Source: Desulfotignum sp. (GTDB taxonomy: Bacteria > Desulfobacterota > Desulfobacteria > Desulfobacterales > Desulfobacteraceae). Taken from it: a stretch of DNA of 64,000 nt. The translations under genes were made by a program, and so were the position numbers. The stretch spans positions 231,001 to 295,000 of the forward strand of contig JAABSO010000001.1 of NCBI GenBank assembly GCA_011390335.1, in the 5' to 3' direction. The stretch's first letter is position 1; each line of letters opens with the position of its first letter. The notes beneath the pieces were generated by a model, which was not told the origin of the DNA, did no database searches, and saw only the letters and a program-made list of their open reading frames with translations. Below are positions 18,066-25,605 of the stretch, in pieces.

Positions 18066-19006
18066 GTCTCTTCTTTCCTGGTGAAAAAAAATACCCCCCT
18101 GGCCTGGGTTCTGGAGGTAATGCGCCCTGCTGCTGAAAGATCGGCCAGCAGCAGATCTATTTCTTCTGCCGGCAATCCCAGGATAGCGGCCAGATCTTCT
18201 TTTGTGCAGGGCCTGCGGTGAATGGTTTCCAGCACCGCAGAAGCCGGGTCTGCAGCCTTTGTACCTTTGGTCCTGGTGCCTGCCCGGGCAATAATCTCCA
18301 CATTTTTTTCATCCAGGATACGGATCACCCGGTCCATTTCATCAGGGGAAGCCGGTGTGAGGGTATCAACCGAGCCCGGCCGGTCAAGGGTGTTGAGCTG
18401 CACCCGGTGGGGCTGTATCTTTCTGATGGCTGCCTTGAGCAGTTGCAGTTCTTCTCTTGTATCATTCACCCCCGGCAGAATGAATATTTCCAGCCAGATC
18501 TCTCCGGTAAAATCTTTGGCAAACCCGGCAATACCATCCACAATTTCTGCCGGCTGGATACCGGCACAGGGCCGGTTGATGCGATTGAATACCTTTTGGG
18601 ATACCGCATCCAGAGACGGCACCACAATATCGGCCAGGGCCAGGTCGGCACGCACCCCGGGATCAGATATCAGGGTGGCATTTGTGAGCACGGCCACCTT
18701 CACGCCGGGTTTGTTTTTTTTGATATAGGCAATCACCTGTCCCAAAGCCAGGTTCAGGGAGGGCTCACCTGATCCGGAAAAGGTGATATAATCCGGATCT
18801 TCATTATGTGCCCAGTAATGGTCCAGTTCCCGGCACACGGTGTCACAGGAAACATATTCTTTGCGCGATTTTGTCAGAAGGGTGGTATTTTGGCATTCAC
18901 AATATACACAGTTCAGACTGCAGATCTTGTGGGTTACCAGATCCACCCCCAAAGAGATTCCCAGGCGCCGTGACAGCACCGGGCCGAACAGATGCCGGTA
19001 TTTCAT
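18062..19006 (-). CDS. Radical SAM protein (COG0731-like) with C-terminal winged helix
   Basis: A 314-residue radical SAM enzyme. The cluster motif is C-x3-C-x2-C in ICSLNCVYCEC, followed by TFSGSGEPSLN (SAM binding) and later barrel strands. From about residue 245 a small winged-helix-like tail appears (AVLETIHRRPCTKEDLAAILGLPAEEIDLLLADL). It resembles COG0731 Fe-S oxidoreductases, whose substrates are mostly unknown. It overlaps both cobU and cobS by 4 nt, so it is translated with the cobalamin genes. No step of nucleotide-loop assembly obviously needs it, so its role is open. Confidence 0.8.
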   Translation of the reverse strand: MKYRHLFGPVLSRRLGISLGVDLVTHKICSLNCVYCECQNTTLLTKSRKEYVSCDTVCRELDHYWAHNEDPDYITFSGSGEPSLNLALGQVIAYIKKNKPGVKVAVLTNATLISDPGVRADLALADIVVPSLDAVSQKVFNRINRPCAGIQPAEIVDGIAGFAKDFTGEIWLEIFILPGVNDTREELQLLKAAIRKIQPHRVQLNTLDRPGSVDTLTPASPDEMDRVIRILDEKNVEIIARAGTRTKGTKAADPASAVLETIHRRPCTKEDLAAILGLPAEEIDLLLADLSAAGRITSRTQARGVFFFTRKEET

Positions 19007-19548
19007 ATGCCATCCTTTGGTTTGATAGTAACGGCAATACCGGCCACTGTGAGCACCACTTGATCTGCCGTCTTTGCCATATGCTGGTTCACCAGTCCGG
19101 CCATGTCCCGGAACCGTCTTGCCAGACTGTTTTCCGGCACAATTCCGTACCCCACTTCATTGGTGACCAGGAATACCGGACAACAGGCCTTAGAAAGGGC
19201 CAGGGTGGTCTGGTCCATGCATTTTTGCATGGCTGGTTCATCCATTTCCAGTGCCAGCATGTTTGCGGTCCACAGGGTCAGGCAGTCCACCAGTATCACA
19301 TCTGCTGTCCGGGCATGGGCTGCAATTTCGTCATGGATATGGACCGGCGTTTCAACCGTCTGCCAGTCATCTCCCCGCTGGGCCTGGTGTGCGATCACCC
19401 GTTTTTCCATTTCCCGGTCTCCGGGCACGGATGTGGCCAGAAAGATCTTTCTGCTGCCGGGAACAGCGTTGGCCGCATCCAGGGCATACCGGCTCTTGCC
19501 GCTTCTGCAGCCCCCTATGACAAGGGTTATGATGTTTTTGTCTGCCAC
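19003..19548 (-). CDS. cobU: Adenosylcobinamide kinase/guanylyltransferase CobU
   Basis: A 181-residue bifunctional enzyme that phosphorylates adenosylcobinamide and adds GMP. It has the P-loop GGCRSGKSRYA, a HQAQRGDDW region carrying the guanylylated His, VDCLTLW, and VTNEVGYGIVPENSLARRFRD. It is the first gene of the minus-strand cobalamin operon. No cobalamin riboswitch is recognisable in the 173 nt upstream. Confidence 0.95.
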   Translation of the reverse strand: MADKNIITLVIGGCRSGKSRYALDAANAVPGSRKIFLATSVPGDREMEKRVIAHQAQRGDDWQTVETPVHIHDEIAAHARTADVILVDCLTLWTANMLALEMDEPAMQKCMDQTTLALSKACCPVFLVTNEVGYGIVPENSLARRFRDMAGLVNQHMAKTADQVVLTVAGIAVTIKPKDGI

Positions 19549-19721
19549 AATATGTTTTTCTTCCTTTTTTCATATGATTAAACCGAACCAAAATACCGTA
19601 TCCACAACCAAAGATGCAACCAAAAAAATACACAGATTAGGGGTTTACAATCTTTTTTGTTTACTGTAAAGAATGAAAATCCATTCACTACATGATGCTC
19701 TAAGGTTTAAAGGAGGCAGGT

Positions 19722-20039
19722 GTGATCAACCGAAGTACTGCCAGCGTACTGGGCCTGAAACCCGTAACCCGCAACATGTGTTACGATTTTTATGTAAAAA
19801 TCAACTCTGAGCTGGAAACAGCCGATGCCATAAAAGAATCGGTTTCCTGGTGGCAGGACAACAAATATAAACTCAACGAACTCTGGTGGGTGCTCAATTA
19901 CTATTCTGAATCTTTGGATCCTGACCGGAATCTGCGGGCATATGTGGAGCAGCATCTTGATACCCTGGCCCTGGAAAAAACAGCAGCCATGGAAAACGCC
20001 CTTGCTAAAGAAGAACCCCAGACCCTGGAACAGGCCTGA
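19722..20039 (+). CDS. Conserved-looking small protein of unknown function
   Basis: A 105-residue soluble protein starting at GTG 19722 behind a strong AGGAGG. I do not recognise the family. It is acidic and helix-rich, with no signal peptide or transmembrane segment; a Trp/Tyr-rich stretch (SVSWWQDNKYKLNELWWVLNYY) lies in the middle. It stands alone between the cobU operon (divergent) and the NifA-like gene. The good ribosome site and non-random composition support coding. Confidence 0.6.
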   Translation: MINRSTASVLGLKPVTRNMCYDFYVKINSELETADAIKESVSWWQDNKYKLNELWWVLNYYSESLDPDRNLRAYVEQHLDTLALEKTAAMENALAKEEPQTLEQA

Positions 20040-20225
20040 ATATAAAATTTTTCAATTTATGTAAACACCCGGTTTTTCACCCGGCATATTCCCACAGGCG
20101 CATTTTCAAAAACAGGTTTCATGACCTGCTCCCGTGCCTGAATTTTCTTCAGAATTCCAGCGTTTTCATTGCCTGTTTTTCCCGGTCATACCCAGTCATG
20201 GAATATCCTCTTTTGCACAACTGCA

Positions 20226-20297
20226 TTTTATGCCATAATATGATTATCCAGAAACCTGACAGTATACCAGGTTTCTGGATAAAATTATGGCGTAAAA
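20226..20297. repeat. Large dyad upstream of the NifA-like gene
   Basis: The inner arms TTATCCAGAAACCTG (20244-20258) and its perfect complement (20268-20282) flank a 9-nt spacer. Outer arms TTTTATGCCATAAT (20226-20239) and ATTATGGCGTAAAA (20284-20297) pair with one mismatch. The dyad ends 39 bp before the preferred ATG. There is no T-run, so it is more likely an operator or a leader hairpin than a terminator. The rest of 20040-20225 shows nothing else. Confidence 0.6.
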
Positions 20298-20336
20298 TAC
20301 CCATTGCCGGATGAACAGGCCACAGGAAACCCATTT

Positions 20337-21857
20337 ATGAAATCTCTTGAAGAAATCTCTCTGCTGTATGAAATCAGTGAGGCGTTGAACCAGCACATGG
20401 ACATGAAAAAATCCCTGTTCAAGGTATTGGGTGTGTTGTCCGAGTCTTTGAACCTTGTCCGGGGCATCATTTTTTTGACCAACCGGGAAAACGGAGAAAT
20501 CCGTATTGAAATCGCCCATGGCATTTCAGAAGAAACCACCCGGCAGATAAAATACCTTCCGGGTGAAGGTATCGTCGGCAAGGTGGTGGAATCGGGCAAA
20601 GCAGCTGTGGTGCCCCGCATCAGCGAAGAACCTTTATTTCTGGACAAGACCCATTCCAGAAACCGTATCCAGGGGCAGGACTATTCTTTTATCTGCGTAC
20701 CCATAAAAAAAGAAAACCAGGTGGTGGGTGCCATCAGTGCGGACCGGCCCTTTGAGGGAAAACATGCGTTGCAGCAGGGGGAAAAACTGTTGACTGTGGT
20801 GGCGGCCATGCTGGCCCATCATGTGATTAATATCGAAACCGTGCGCCTGGAAAAAGAGCGGCTGAAATCGGAAAACCTGCGGCTGAAAACCGAGCTGGAA
20901 AACCGGTACAGTTTTTCCAATATCATCGGCAACTCCAATAAAATGCGTGAAGTGCTCCAGATGATATCCCAGGTATCTTTTTCATCGGCCACCGTATTGA
21001 TCAGGGGAGAAAGCGGCACCGGCAAGGAACTGGTAGCCAACGCCATCCACTATAATTCAGAGCGTCACCACAAGCCCTTCATCAAAATAAATTGCGCCGC
21101 CATTCCGGAAAACCTCATCGAAAGCGAACTTTTCGGTCATGAAAAAGGCGCGTTCACAGGTGCATCCCATCTGAAAAAAGGTAAGTTTGAAATAGCGGAT
21201 CAGGGCACCATTTTTTTAGATGAGATCGGCAACATGGCCCCGGGTGCCCAGGTCAAACTGCTGCGGGTTCTCCAGGAAAAAGAGTTTGAACGGGTAGGGG
21301 GATATAAACCCATCAAGGCGGATGTGCGCATTGTTGCCGCCACCAATGCCAATCTCGAAGAGATGGTCCAGCAGGGCAGATTCAGGGATGACCTGTATTT
21401 CCGGCTCAATGTATTTCCCATCTATATTCCCAGCCTGCGCATGCGCAAAACAGATATCATCCTCCTGGCAGACCATTTTCTGGAAAAATACCGAAGGGAG
21501 CATGGCAAAGATATCAAGCGCATCACCACCCCGGCCATTGACATGATGATGGAATACCACTGGCCCGGTAATGTCAGGGAACTGGAAAACTGCATTGAAC
21601 GGGCGGTTATCCTGTGTAACGAAGGGGCTGTTCATTCCTATCACCTGCCGGCCACCCTCCAGACCGGTACTGATTCCAAAACCCTGCCCCAGTCTCTGGA
21701 AAAAGCTGTGGCAGGACTGGAAAAGGAAATTCTCATGGATGCTTTGAAAAACACCAAAGGCAATATCAAGCATGCTGCCCGGCTCATCCAGATCACGGTG
21801 CGCAAATTTTCCTACAAAGCTGCCAGATACGGCATTCACTACAAGGATTTTCGATAA
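20337..21857 (+). CDS. Sigma54-dependent activator, GAF-AAA+-Fis type (NifA-like)
   Basis: About 506 residues. An N-terminal GAF domain (about 5-170) is followed by a short coiled segment. The central AAA+ domain has Walker A GESGTGKE, the sigma54-contacting GAFTGA loop, Walker [12 protein letters not shown] and an arginine-finger region. A C-terminal Fis-type helix-turn-helix ends the protein. It has no receiver domain, so it senses through GAF, as NifA does. No nif genes are in the window, so the target is unknown. The ATG at 20337 follows AGGAAA; an in-frame TTG at 20304 would add 11 residues. A small DUF2892 gene follows 14 nt later. Confidence 0.88.
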   Translation: MKSLEEISLLYEISEALNQHMDMKKSLFKVLGVLSESLNLVRGIIFLTNRENGEIRIEIAHGISEETTRQIKYLPGEGIVGKVVESGKAAVVPRISEEPLFLDKTHSRNRIQGQDYSFICVPIKKENQVVGAISADRPFEGKHALQQGEKLLTVVAAMLAHHVINIETVRLEKERLKSENLRLKTELENRYSFSNIIGNSNKMREVLQMISQVSFSSATVLIRGESGTGKELVANAIHYNSERHHKPFIKINCAAIPENLIESELFGHEKGAFTGASHLKKGKFEIADQGTIFLDEIGNMAPGAQVKLLRVLQEKEFERVGGYKPIKADVRIVAATNANLEEMVQQGRFRDDLYFRLNVFPIYIPSLRMRKTDIILLADHFLEKYRREHGKDIKRITTPAIDMMMEYHWPGNVRELENCIERAVILCNEGAVHSYHLPATLQTGTDSKTLPQSLEKAVAGLEKEILMDALKNTKGNIKHAARLIQITVRKFSYKAARYGIHYKDFR

Positions 21858-21871
21858 AAGGAGACGGTCAA

Positions 21872-22066
21872 ATGAAAATGGAAAATTACATCCGGGCCAT
21901 TGCCGGCCTGTTCATCCTGGCATCCCTGGCCCTGGGCCACTGGGTTTCCCCTTACTGGTTCCTGCTCACCGCTTTTGTGGGACTGAACCTGCTGCAGTCT
22001 GCGTTCACCGGGCTGTGCCCCATGGAAAACATCCTGGAAAAATTGTTCAAAATTCCAAAAGCCTGA
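21872..22066 (+). CDS. DUF2892 (YgaP-like) small inner membrane protein
   Basis: A 64-residue protein with two transmembrane helices (about 8-24 and 26-44) and the family tail FTGLCPMENILEKL. DUF2892 domains also occur fused to rhodanese in YgaP, and their role is not settled. A GGAGA ribosome site precedes the ATG, and it follows the NifA-like gene by 14 nt, so it is probably co-transcribed. Confidence 0.85.
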   Translation: MKMENYIRAIAGLFILASLALGHWVSPYWFLLTAFVGLNLLQSAFTGLCPMENILEKLFKIPKA

Positions 22067-22075
22067 AAAATACCG

Positions 22076-23410
22076 CTATAATTTTTTGAGCAGGGTTTTG
22101 CGGTCAATTTTCAGTATTTTCAATGCCTTTGACTTGTTTCCGCCGGTTTGGGCAAGCACATCCCTGACATATTTTTTGGTCATTTCCGACAGGCTCAGGG
22201 TAACATTATTTTCCCGGGATATGGTATTTTTCATTGCTGCCGGAAATGCAGCACTGTCCATATATTGTGTATCATTCATGATCATATTCCGGTGTATCAA
22301 ATTTTCAAGTTCCCTGACATTTCCGGGCCAGGCATAATTTTTCAAGGCGGTAATGGCATTTTGTGTGAGCTTCGGTTCTTTTTTTTCCAGCTGTTTTGCA
22401 TACTTCACAATAAAATGCTTTGTCAGCAGCAGAATATCATCGCCCCGCTCCCGCAACGGCGGAATATCAACAGTAATGACATTGATACGAAAAAACAGAT
22501 CCTGGCGGAACAATCCTTTTTCAACCAGATCTTCCAGTTTTTGATTGGTGGCCGCCATAATCCTGACATCTGCTTTGTTCTGCCGGGTTTCTCCCACCCT
22601 GGTATATTCTTTTTCCTGGAGCACCCTGAGCAGTTTTCCCTGGAGTTCATAGGGCAGTTCACTGATTTCGTCCAGAAAAAGGCATCCGTTTTCAGCTGCC
22701 CTGAAAAACCCTTTGCTGTCCTGTGTCGCACCGGTAAACGCCCCTTTTACATGGCCGAACAACTCACTTTCAAAAAGGGACGGCGGAACACCCGGGCAGT
22801 TGAAGGGAATAAAAGGATATACAGCCCGGGTTTTATGGCTGTAGTGAATGGCCCTGGCCACCAGTTCTTTTCCTGTTCCGCTTTCCCCGTGAATCAGGAC
22901 TGTAGCGTCATTTTCACCGGCTTTTTGTATGGTGGCAAACAGATGCTGCATTTTTTCAGACTGGCCGATAATACCGAACCGGGACCAGGTGTCAGAATAG
23001 AGTATACCAGGATCTATCCTGCGCTCCTGATATCTTTTTATGCATTTTGCCACGGTGTCCATCAGTTCCATATCAGTGAAGGGTTTGGTGATATACTCAT
23101 CTGCCCCCTGTTTCAGGGCTGAAACAGCCCCTTTAATGGACCCGTACCCTGTAAGCATGATAATCCCCAGGTCCTGGAAATGATCCCGGGCATATTCGAT
23201 CATATCCAGTCCGGTCAGCCGGGGCATCTTATAATCGGTGATCAGCAAATCAATGCCCTGACGGGAAAGCACATCAACAGCATCTTTTACATTATGGGCA
23301 ACAAAAACACGGTACCCTTCAGATGCAAGGTTTCTTTGAATGACCTCACAGGTGATCTTGTTGTCGTCCACAACCAGAATCTGTGCCTTTGGTTTTTTGT
23401 CCGGCATCAA
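22076..23410 (-). CDS. NtrC-family sigma54 response regulator
   Basis: A 444-residue protein with a receiver domain (acidic pair Asp15/Asp16, phosphoacceptor Asp59 in LLITDYKMP, Lys109 in ITKPF), an AAA+ domain (Walker A GESGTGKE, intact GAFTGA, Walker B CLFLDEISEL) and a C-terminal Fis-type HTH (NKSKALKILKIDRKTLLKKL). It activates sigma54 promoters when phosphorylated. Its ATG overlaps the kinase stop (ATGA), so the kinase is its partner. It probably binds the palindrome at 24989-25024 ahead of its own operon, which is inference. Confidence 0.93.
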   Translation of the reverse strand: MMPDKKPKAQILVVDDNKITCEVIQRNLASEGYRVFVAHNVKDAVDVLSRQGIDLLITDYKMPRLTGLDMIEYARDHFQDLGIIMLTGYGSIKGAVSALKQGADEYITKPFTDMELMDTVAKCIKRYQERRIDPGILYSDTWSRFGIIGQSEKMQHLFATIQKAGENDATVLIHGESGTGKELVARAIHYSHKTRAVYPFIPFNCPGVPPSLFESELFGHVKGAFTGATQDSKGFFRAAENGCLFLDEISELPYELQGKLLRVLQEKEYTRVGETRQNKADVRIMAATNQKLEDLVEKGLFRQDLFFRINVITVDIPPLRERGDDILLLTKHFIVKYAKQLEKKEPKLTQNAITALKNYAWPGNVRELENLIHRNMIMNDTQYMDSAAFPAAMKNTISRENNVTLSLSEMTKKYVRDVLAQTGGNKSKALKILKIDRKTLLKKL

Positions 23411-24564
23411 TCGATCTCCAGCGGCAGTGACATTTCAAAAACACTGCCTTTTTCAGGCTCACTGCTGACCTTGATATCACCACCATGGTTTTTGATGATG
23501 CCGTACACAACAGAAAGTCCCAGACCGGTGCCCTGGTCCACATCCTTTGTCGTAAAAAACGGCATAAACGCACTGCTGATATTCTCAGCCGGTATCCCGA
23601 TCCCGGTATCTTCAATGGAAAAAATCGCTTTGCCTGCAGCCTTTTTTACGGTGAATGTAATTTTTCCACCGTTTCCCATGGCCTGTAGAGCATTGACGGT
23701 CAGATTGGTAACCACCTGGTTTATCTGGTTGGCATCTGCCATGACAAACACATCTTCCTGAAACCGCTTTTCAATGGCGACCCCTTCCTTGGTACACCGG
23801 GCCGCCAGAAACGTGAGACTGTTTTCGATCACATGGTTCAGGCAGATTTTTTCTTTACGTACAGGGGCGTTCCGGGAAAATTCCAAAAGTTGTTTTATAA
23901 TTTCCCGTGAATACATGACACATTCCTGGATCCGGGTCAGATCGTTTCTTGCCTGTTCCGGCAGGTTGGACAACTTAAGGGACAGCTGTGCTAAGCCCAG
24001 AATATTGCCCAAAGGTTCGTTTAATTCATGGGCCACGCCGGCTGCCAGGCGGCCGATGGTGGCCAGACGGTCATTGTGCAGCAATTGTTTTTGAATTATT
24101 TTTCTGGCTTCATCATCTTTTTGTTTTTTTATATAAAAGCTGATGATATTGGCAATGCCCTTGAGCAGATTCCGTTCTTCCCTTAAATAAGGATCTGGGG
24201 TTCCGGCAACGGCATCCGGGTGATAATACACATCTATGGCCCCCACAGTCTCATTGTCGATGCATATGTCTTCTGACTGGCATATATCTGATGCAAAAAA
24301 TTCAGGAGACAGATAAATATTTTCTTTGAACCGAATCCGGGCGCAGCAGTTTTGGGGAAACTGCCATCCTGTGGGAATGATGTGAACAATCTTTTTCAAT
24401 GCAGCGATGGTGTTTCTTTCCAGAACCACACACTGGGCGACCTGGTACAAACAGTTGAGTTCCTTTACCCGTTCTTTCTCATTGCTTTGGACCTGCTGGT
24501 ATGCATCATAAAACCGCTGCAGTTTCCTGTTCTGCTTTTCAAGGGCAGCAATTTTTTTTTGCAT
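23407..24564 (-). CDS. Soluble sensor histidine kinase (GAF-HisKA-HATPase)
   Basis: About 385 residues with no transmembrane helix, so a cytoplasmic sensor. An N-terminal coiled coil leads to a GAF-like input domain (about 35-145) containing several Cys residues (NCCARI, DICQSEDIC). The phosphoacceptor His is in AAGVAHELNEPLGNI (about residue 179), followed by N (NLTVNALQAMGNGG), G1 (EDTGIGI), F (FMPFFTT) and G2 (GTGLGLSVVYGI) boxes. The ATG at 24564 lies just after the stop of the Cys-rich gene; a GTG at 24582 is an alternative. Confidence 0.92.
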   Translation of the reverse strand: MQKKIAALEKQNRKLQRFYDAYQQVQSNEKERVKELNCLYQVAQCVVLERNTIAALKKIVHIIPTGWQFPQNCCARIRFKENIYLSPEFFASDICQSEDICIDNETVGAIDVYYHPDAVAGTPDPYLREERNLLKGIANIISFYIKKQKDDEARKIIQKQLLHNDRLATIGRLAAGVAHELNEPLGNILGLAQLSLKLSNLPEQARNDLTRIQECVMYSREIIKQLLEFSRNAPVRKEKICLNHVIENSLTFLAARCTKEGVAIEKRFQEDVFVMADANQINQVVTNLTVNALQAMGNGGKITFTVKKAAGKAIFSIEDTGIGIPAENISSAFMPFFTTKDVDQGTGLGLSVVYGIIKNHGGDIKVSSEPEKGSVFEMSLPLEID

Positions 24565-24565
24565 A

Positions 24566-24850
24566 TCACCTGTATTCTTCACAGCACATCACTGTGTTAT
24601 GGTGTTTTTCCTGCAGGCAGCATGTTTCCAGATTTTCACAATTGCTGCAGATATTTTCCATAGATGATCCATTGACTGCAGCCAATGGTGTTGTGATCTC
24701 TACAATGGGTTGTGCGCATGCGCTTTCCGGGCAGGTACATGAAAATTCTTCACAAAAAATTATGGGCCTGGTATTGTTTTTCATAAAACCGCATTGCCCT
24801 GCATGTATACAATTAGCACACAGACCTGATGAAATAGTTTTTTCCGGCAT
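24566..24850 (-). CDS. Cys-rich protein with duplicated CX2CX5CX12C motif
   Basis: A 94-residue protein with 13 cysteines. Two copies of the same pattern, C-x2-C-x5-C-x12-C-E-E-[F/Y], are at residues 11-36 and 68-93, with identical spacing. Between them is a Cys-containing linker (CTCPESAC) and a Pro/Val-rich stretch. The pattern suggests two metal or Fe-S sites. I do not recognise a named family. It is the first gene of the operon with the histidine kinase and sigma54 regulator and is preceded by a sigma54 promoter. A role as redox, metal or gas sensor, or as the regulated product, is inference. Confidence 0.8.
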   Translation of the reverse strand: MPEKTISSGLCANCIHAGQCGFMKNNTRPIIFCEEFSCTCPESACAQPIVEITTPLAAVNGSSMENICSNCENLETCCLQEKHHNTVMCCEEYR

Positions 24851-24896
24851 GATCTCTCCTTTAGCTTTGAAGGTTGGTAAACTATCCTGACCCTAA

Positions 24897-24912
24897 AGCA
24901 AAGCGTGTGCCG
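24897..24912 (-). promoter_or_regulatory. Sigma54 (-24/-12) promoter of the Cys-rich/kinase/regulator operon
   Basis: Minus-strand CGGCACACGCTTTGCT matches the consensus TGGCACG-N4-TTGCW with GG and GC correctly spaced; only the first T and one inner base deviate. It lies 47 bp upstream of the Cys-rich start codon. Confidence 0.75.
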
Positions 24913-24988
24913 GGGAAAATATTTTATAAAAAAGCCTGTATTCCAACAGGTTGCTGCATTTTGTGTTACAACGCTGTCAGCATTTGTC

Positions 24989-25024
24989 TGTGGAATATTT
25001 CCAAAGGTATGGAAATATTCCACA
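24989..25024. promoter_or_regulatory. Palindromic enhancer-like site (14-bp arms)
   Basis: TGTGGAATATTTCC and its perfect complement GGAAATATTCCACA flank an 8-bp spacer. It lies about 75-110 bp upstream of the sigma54 promoter, where upstream activator sites of NtrC-type proteins are found. The likely ligand is the regulator encoded in this operon, implying autoregulation. Confidence 0.7.
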
Positions 25025-25054
25025 CTGACCGCAAGGACCTGCAACAGATATCTG

Positions 25055-25582
25055 CTATAATCCCGTTTTTTTGCCCGGTTCCTGGTTTATGCGGTAGCCG
25101 CTTTTATGGGACGCCCCATTGAAAGGGTCCCCTTCCGAGATCATCTGGTCCAGAAGGGCTTTTTCGCCTTCCAGGGGCAGGCGGCCGGTAAGGGTTGCCA
25201 GGGCCACCTGCCGGCCGTCCTGGTTTGTAAAAACGGCCTCTGCTTCAGCCCTGCCGCTGTCCTGGACACAGGTCAAGGTGACCCGGCACTGGATGGTATC
25301 CCCGAAATAGACCGGATACAAAAATTTGAATGTCATGCCCGTGGCCAGCCATCCCACCTGGCCCCCGAATTCGCAGATCATACCCCCCACCAGAAGCCCG
25401 TGACAGATCAGGCCCTTGAAACCCTTGGTCCGTGTCCAGCGGGCATCATAGTGCACCGGATTGTAATCCTGGGTAAGATCGCCGAAACCTCGGGTTTCTT
25501 TTTCTGAAAACTGCCGGGTGAAACAAAATGTATCACCTGGCTGTAATCCCTGAACTGCATGTTCCCGTATCGGATTGGCCAT
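25055..25582 (-). CDS. MaoC-like (hot-dog) enoyl-CoA hydratase domain protein
   Basis: A 175-residue single MaoC domain. The (R)-hydratase active-site pair appears in FGDLTQDYNPVHYD (Asp and His), and the oxyanion region in GLICHGLLVGGMI. Such proteins hydrate enoyl-CoA or enoyl-ACP. The ATG at 25582 is supported by AGGCAGG and by the domain start; the frame extends further upstream without a domain. It lies 23 nt after the M23 peptidase gene on the same strand. Confidence 0.85.
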   Translation of the reverse strand: MANPIREHAVQGLQPGDTFCFTRQFSEKETRGFGDLTQDYNPVHYDARWTRTKGFKGLICHGLLVGGMICEFGGQVGWLATGMTFKFLYPVYFGDTIQCRVTLTCVQDSGRAEAEAVFTNQDGRQVALATLTGRLPLEGEKALLDQMISEGDPFNGASHKSGYRINQEPGKKTGL

Positions 25583-25605
25583 GGATACCTGCCTTTTTAC
25601 GAATT

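Noticed and set aside
19549..19721. Cobalamin riboswitch upstream of cobU
   Set aside because: The B12-box core and expected multi-stem layout are not visible on the minus strand; the gap upstream of cbiC was also checked without a hit.
20281..20310. Sigma54 promoter before the NifA-like gene (TGGCG...TTGCC)
   Set aside because: The GG and GC elements are 15 bp apart instead of 10, incompatible with sigma54 recognition.
20304..21857. Authentic nitrogenase regulator nifA
   Set aside because: The GAF-AAA-Fis layout fits, but no nif genes or NifA-type activator sites are in the window, so only NifA-like is claimed.
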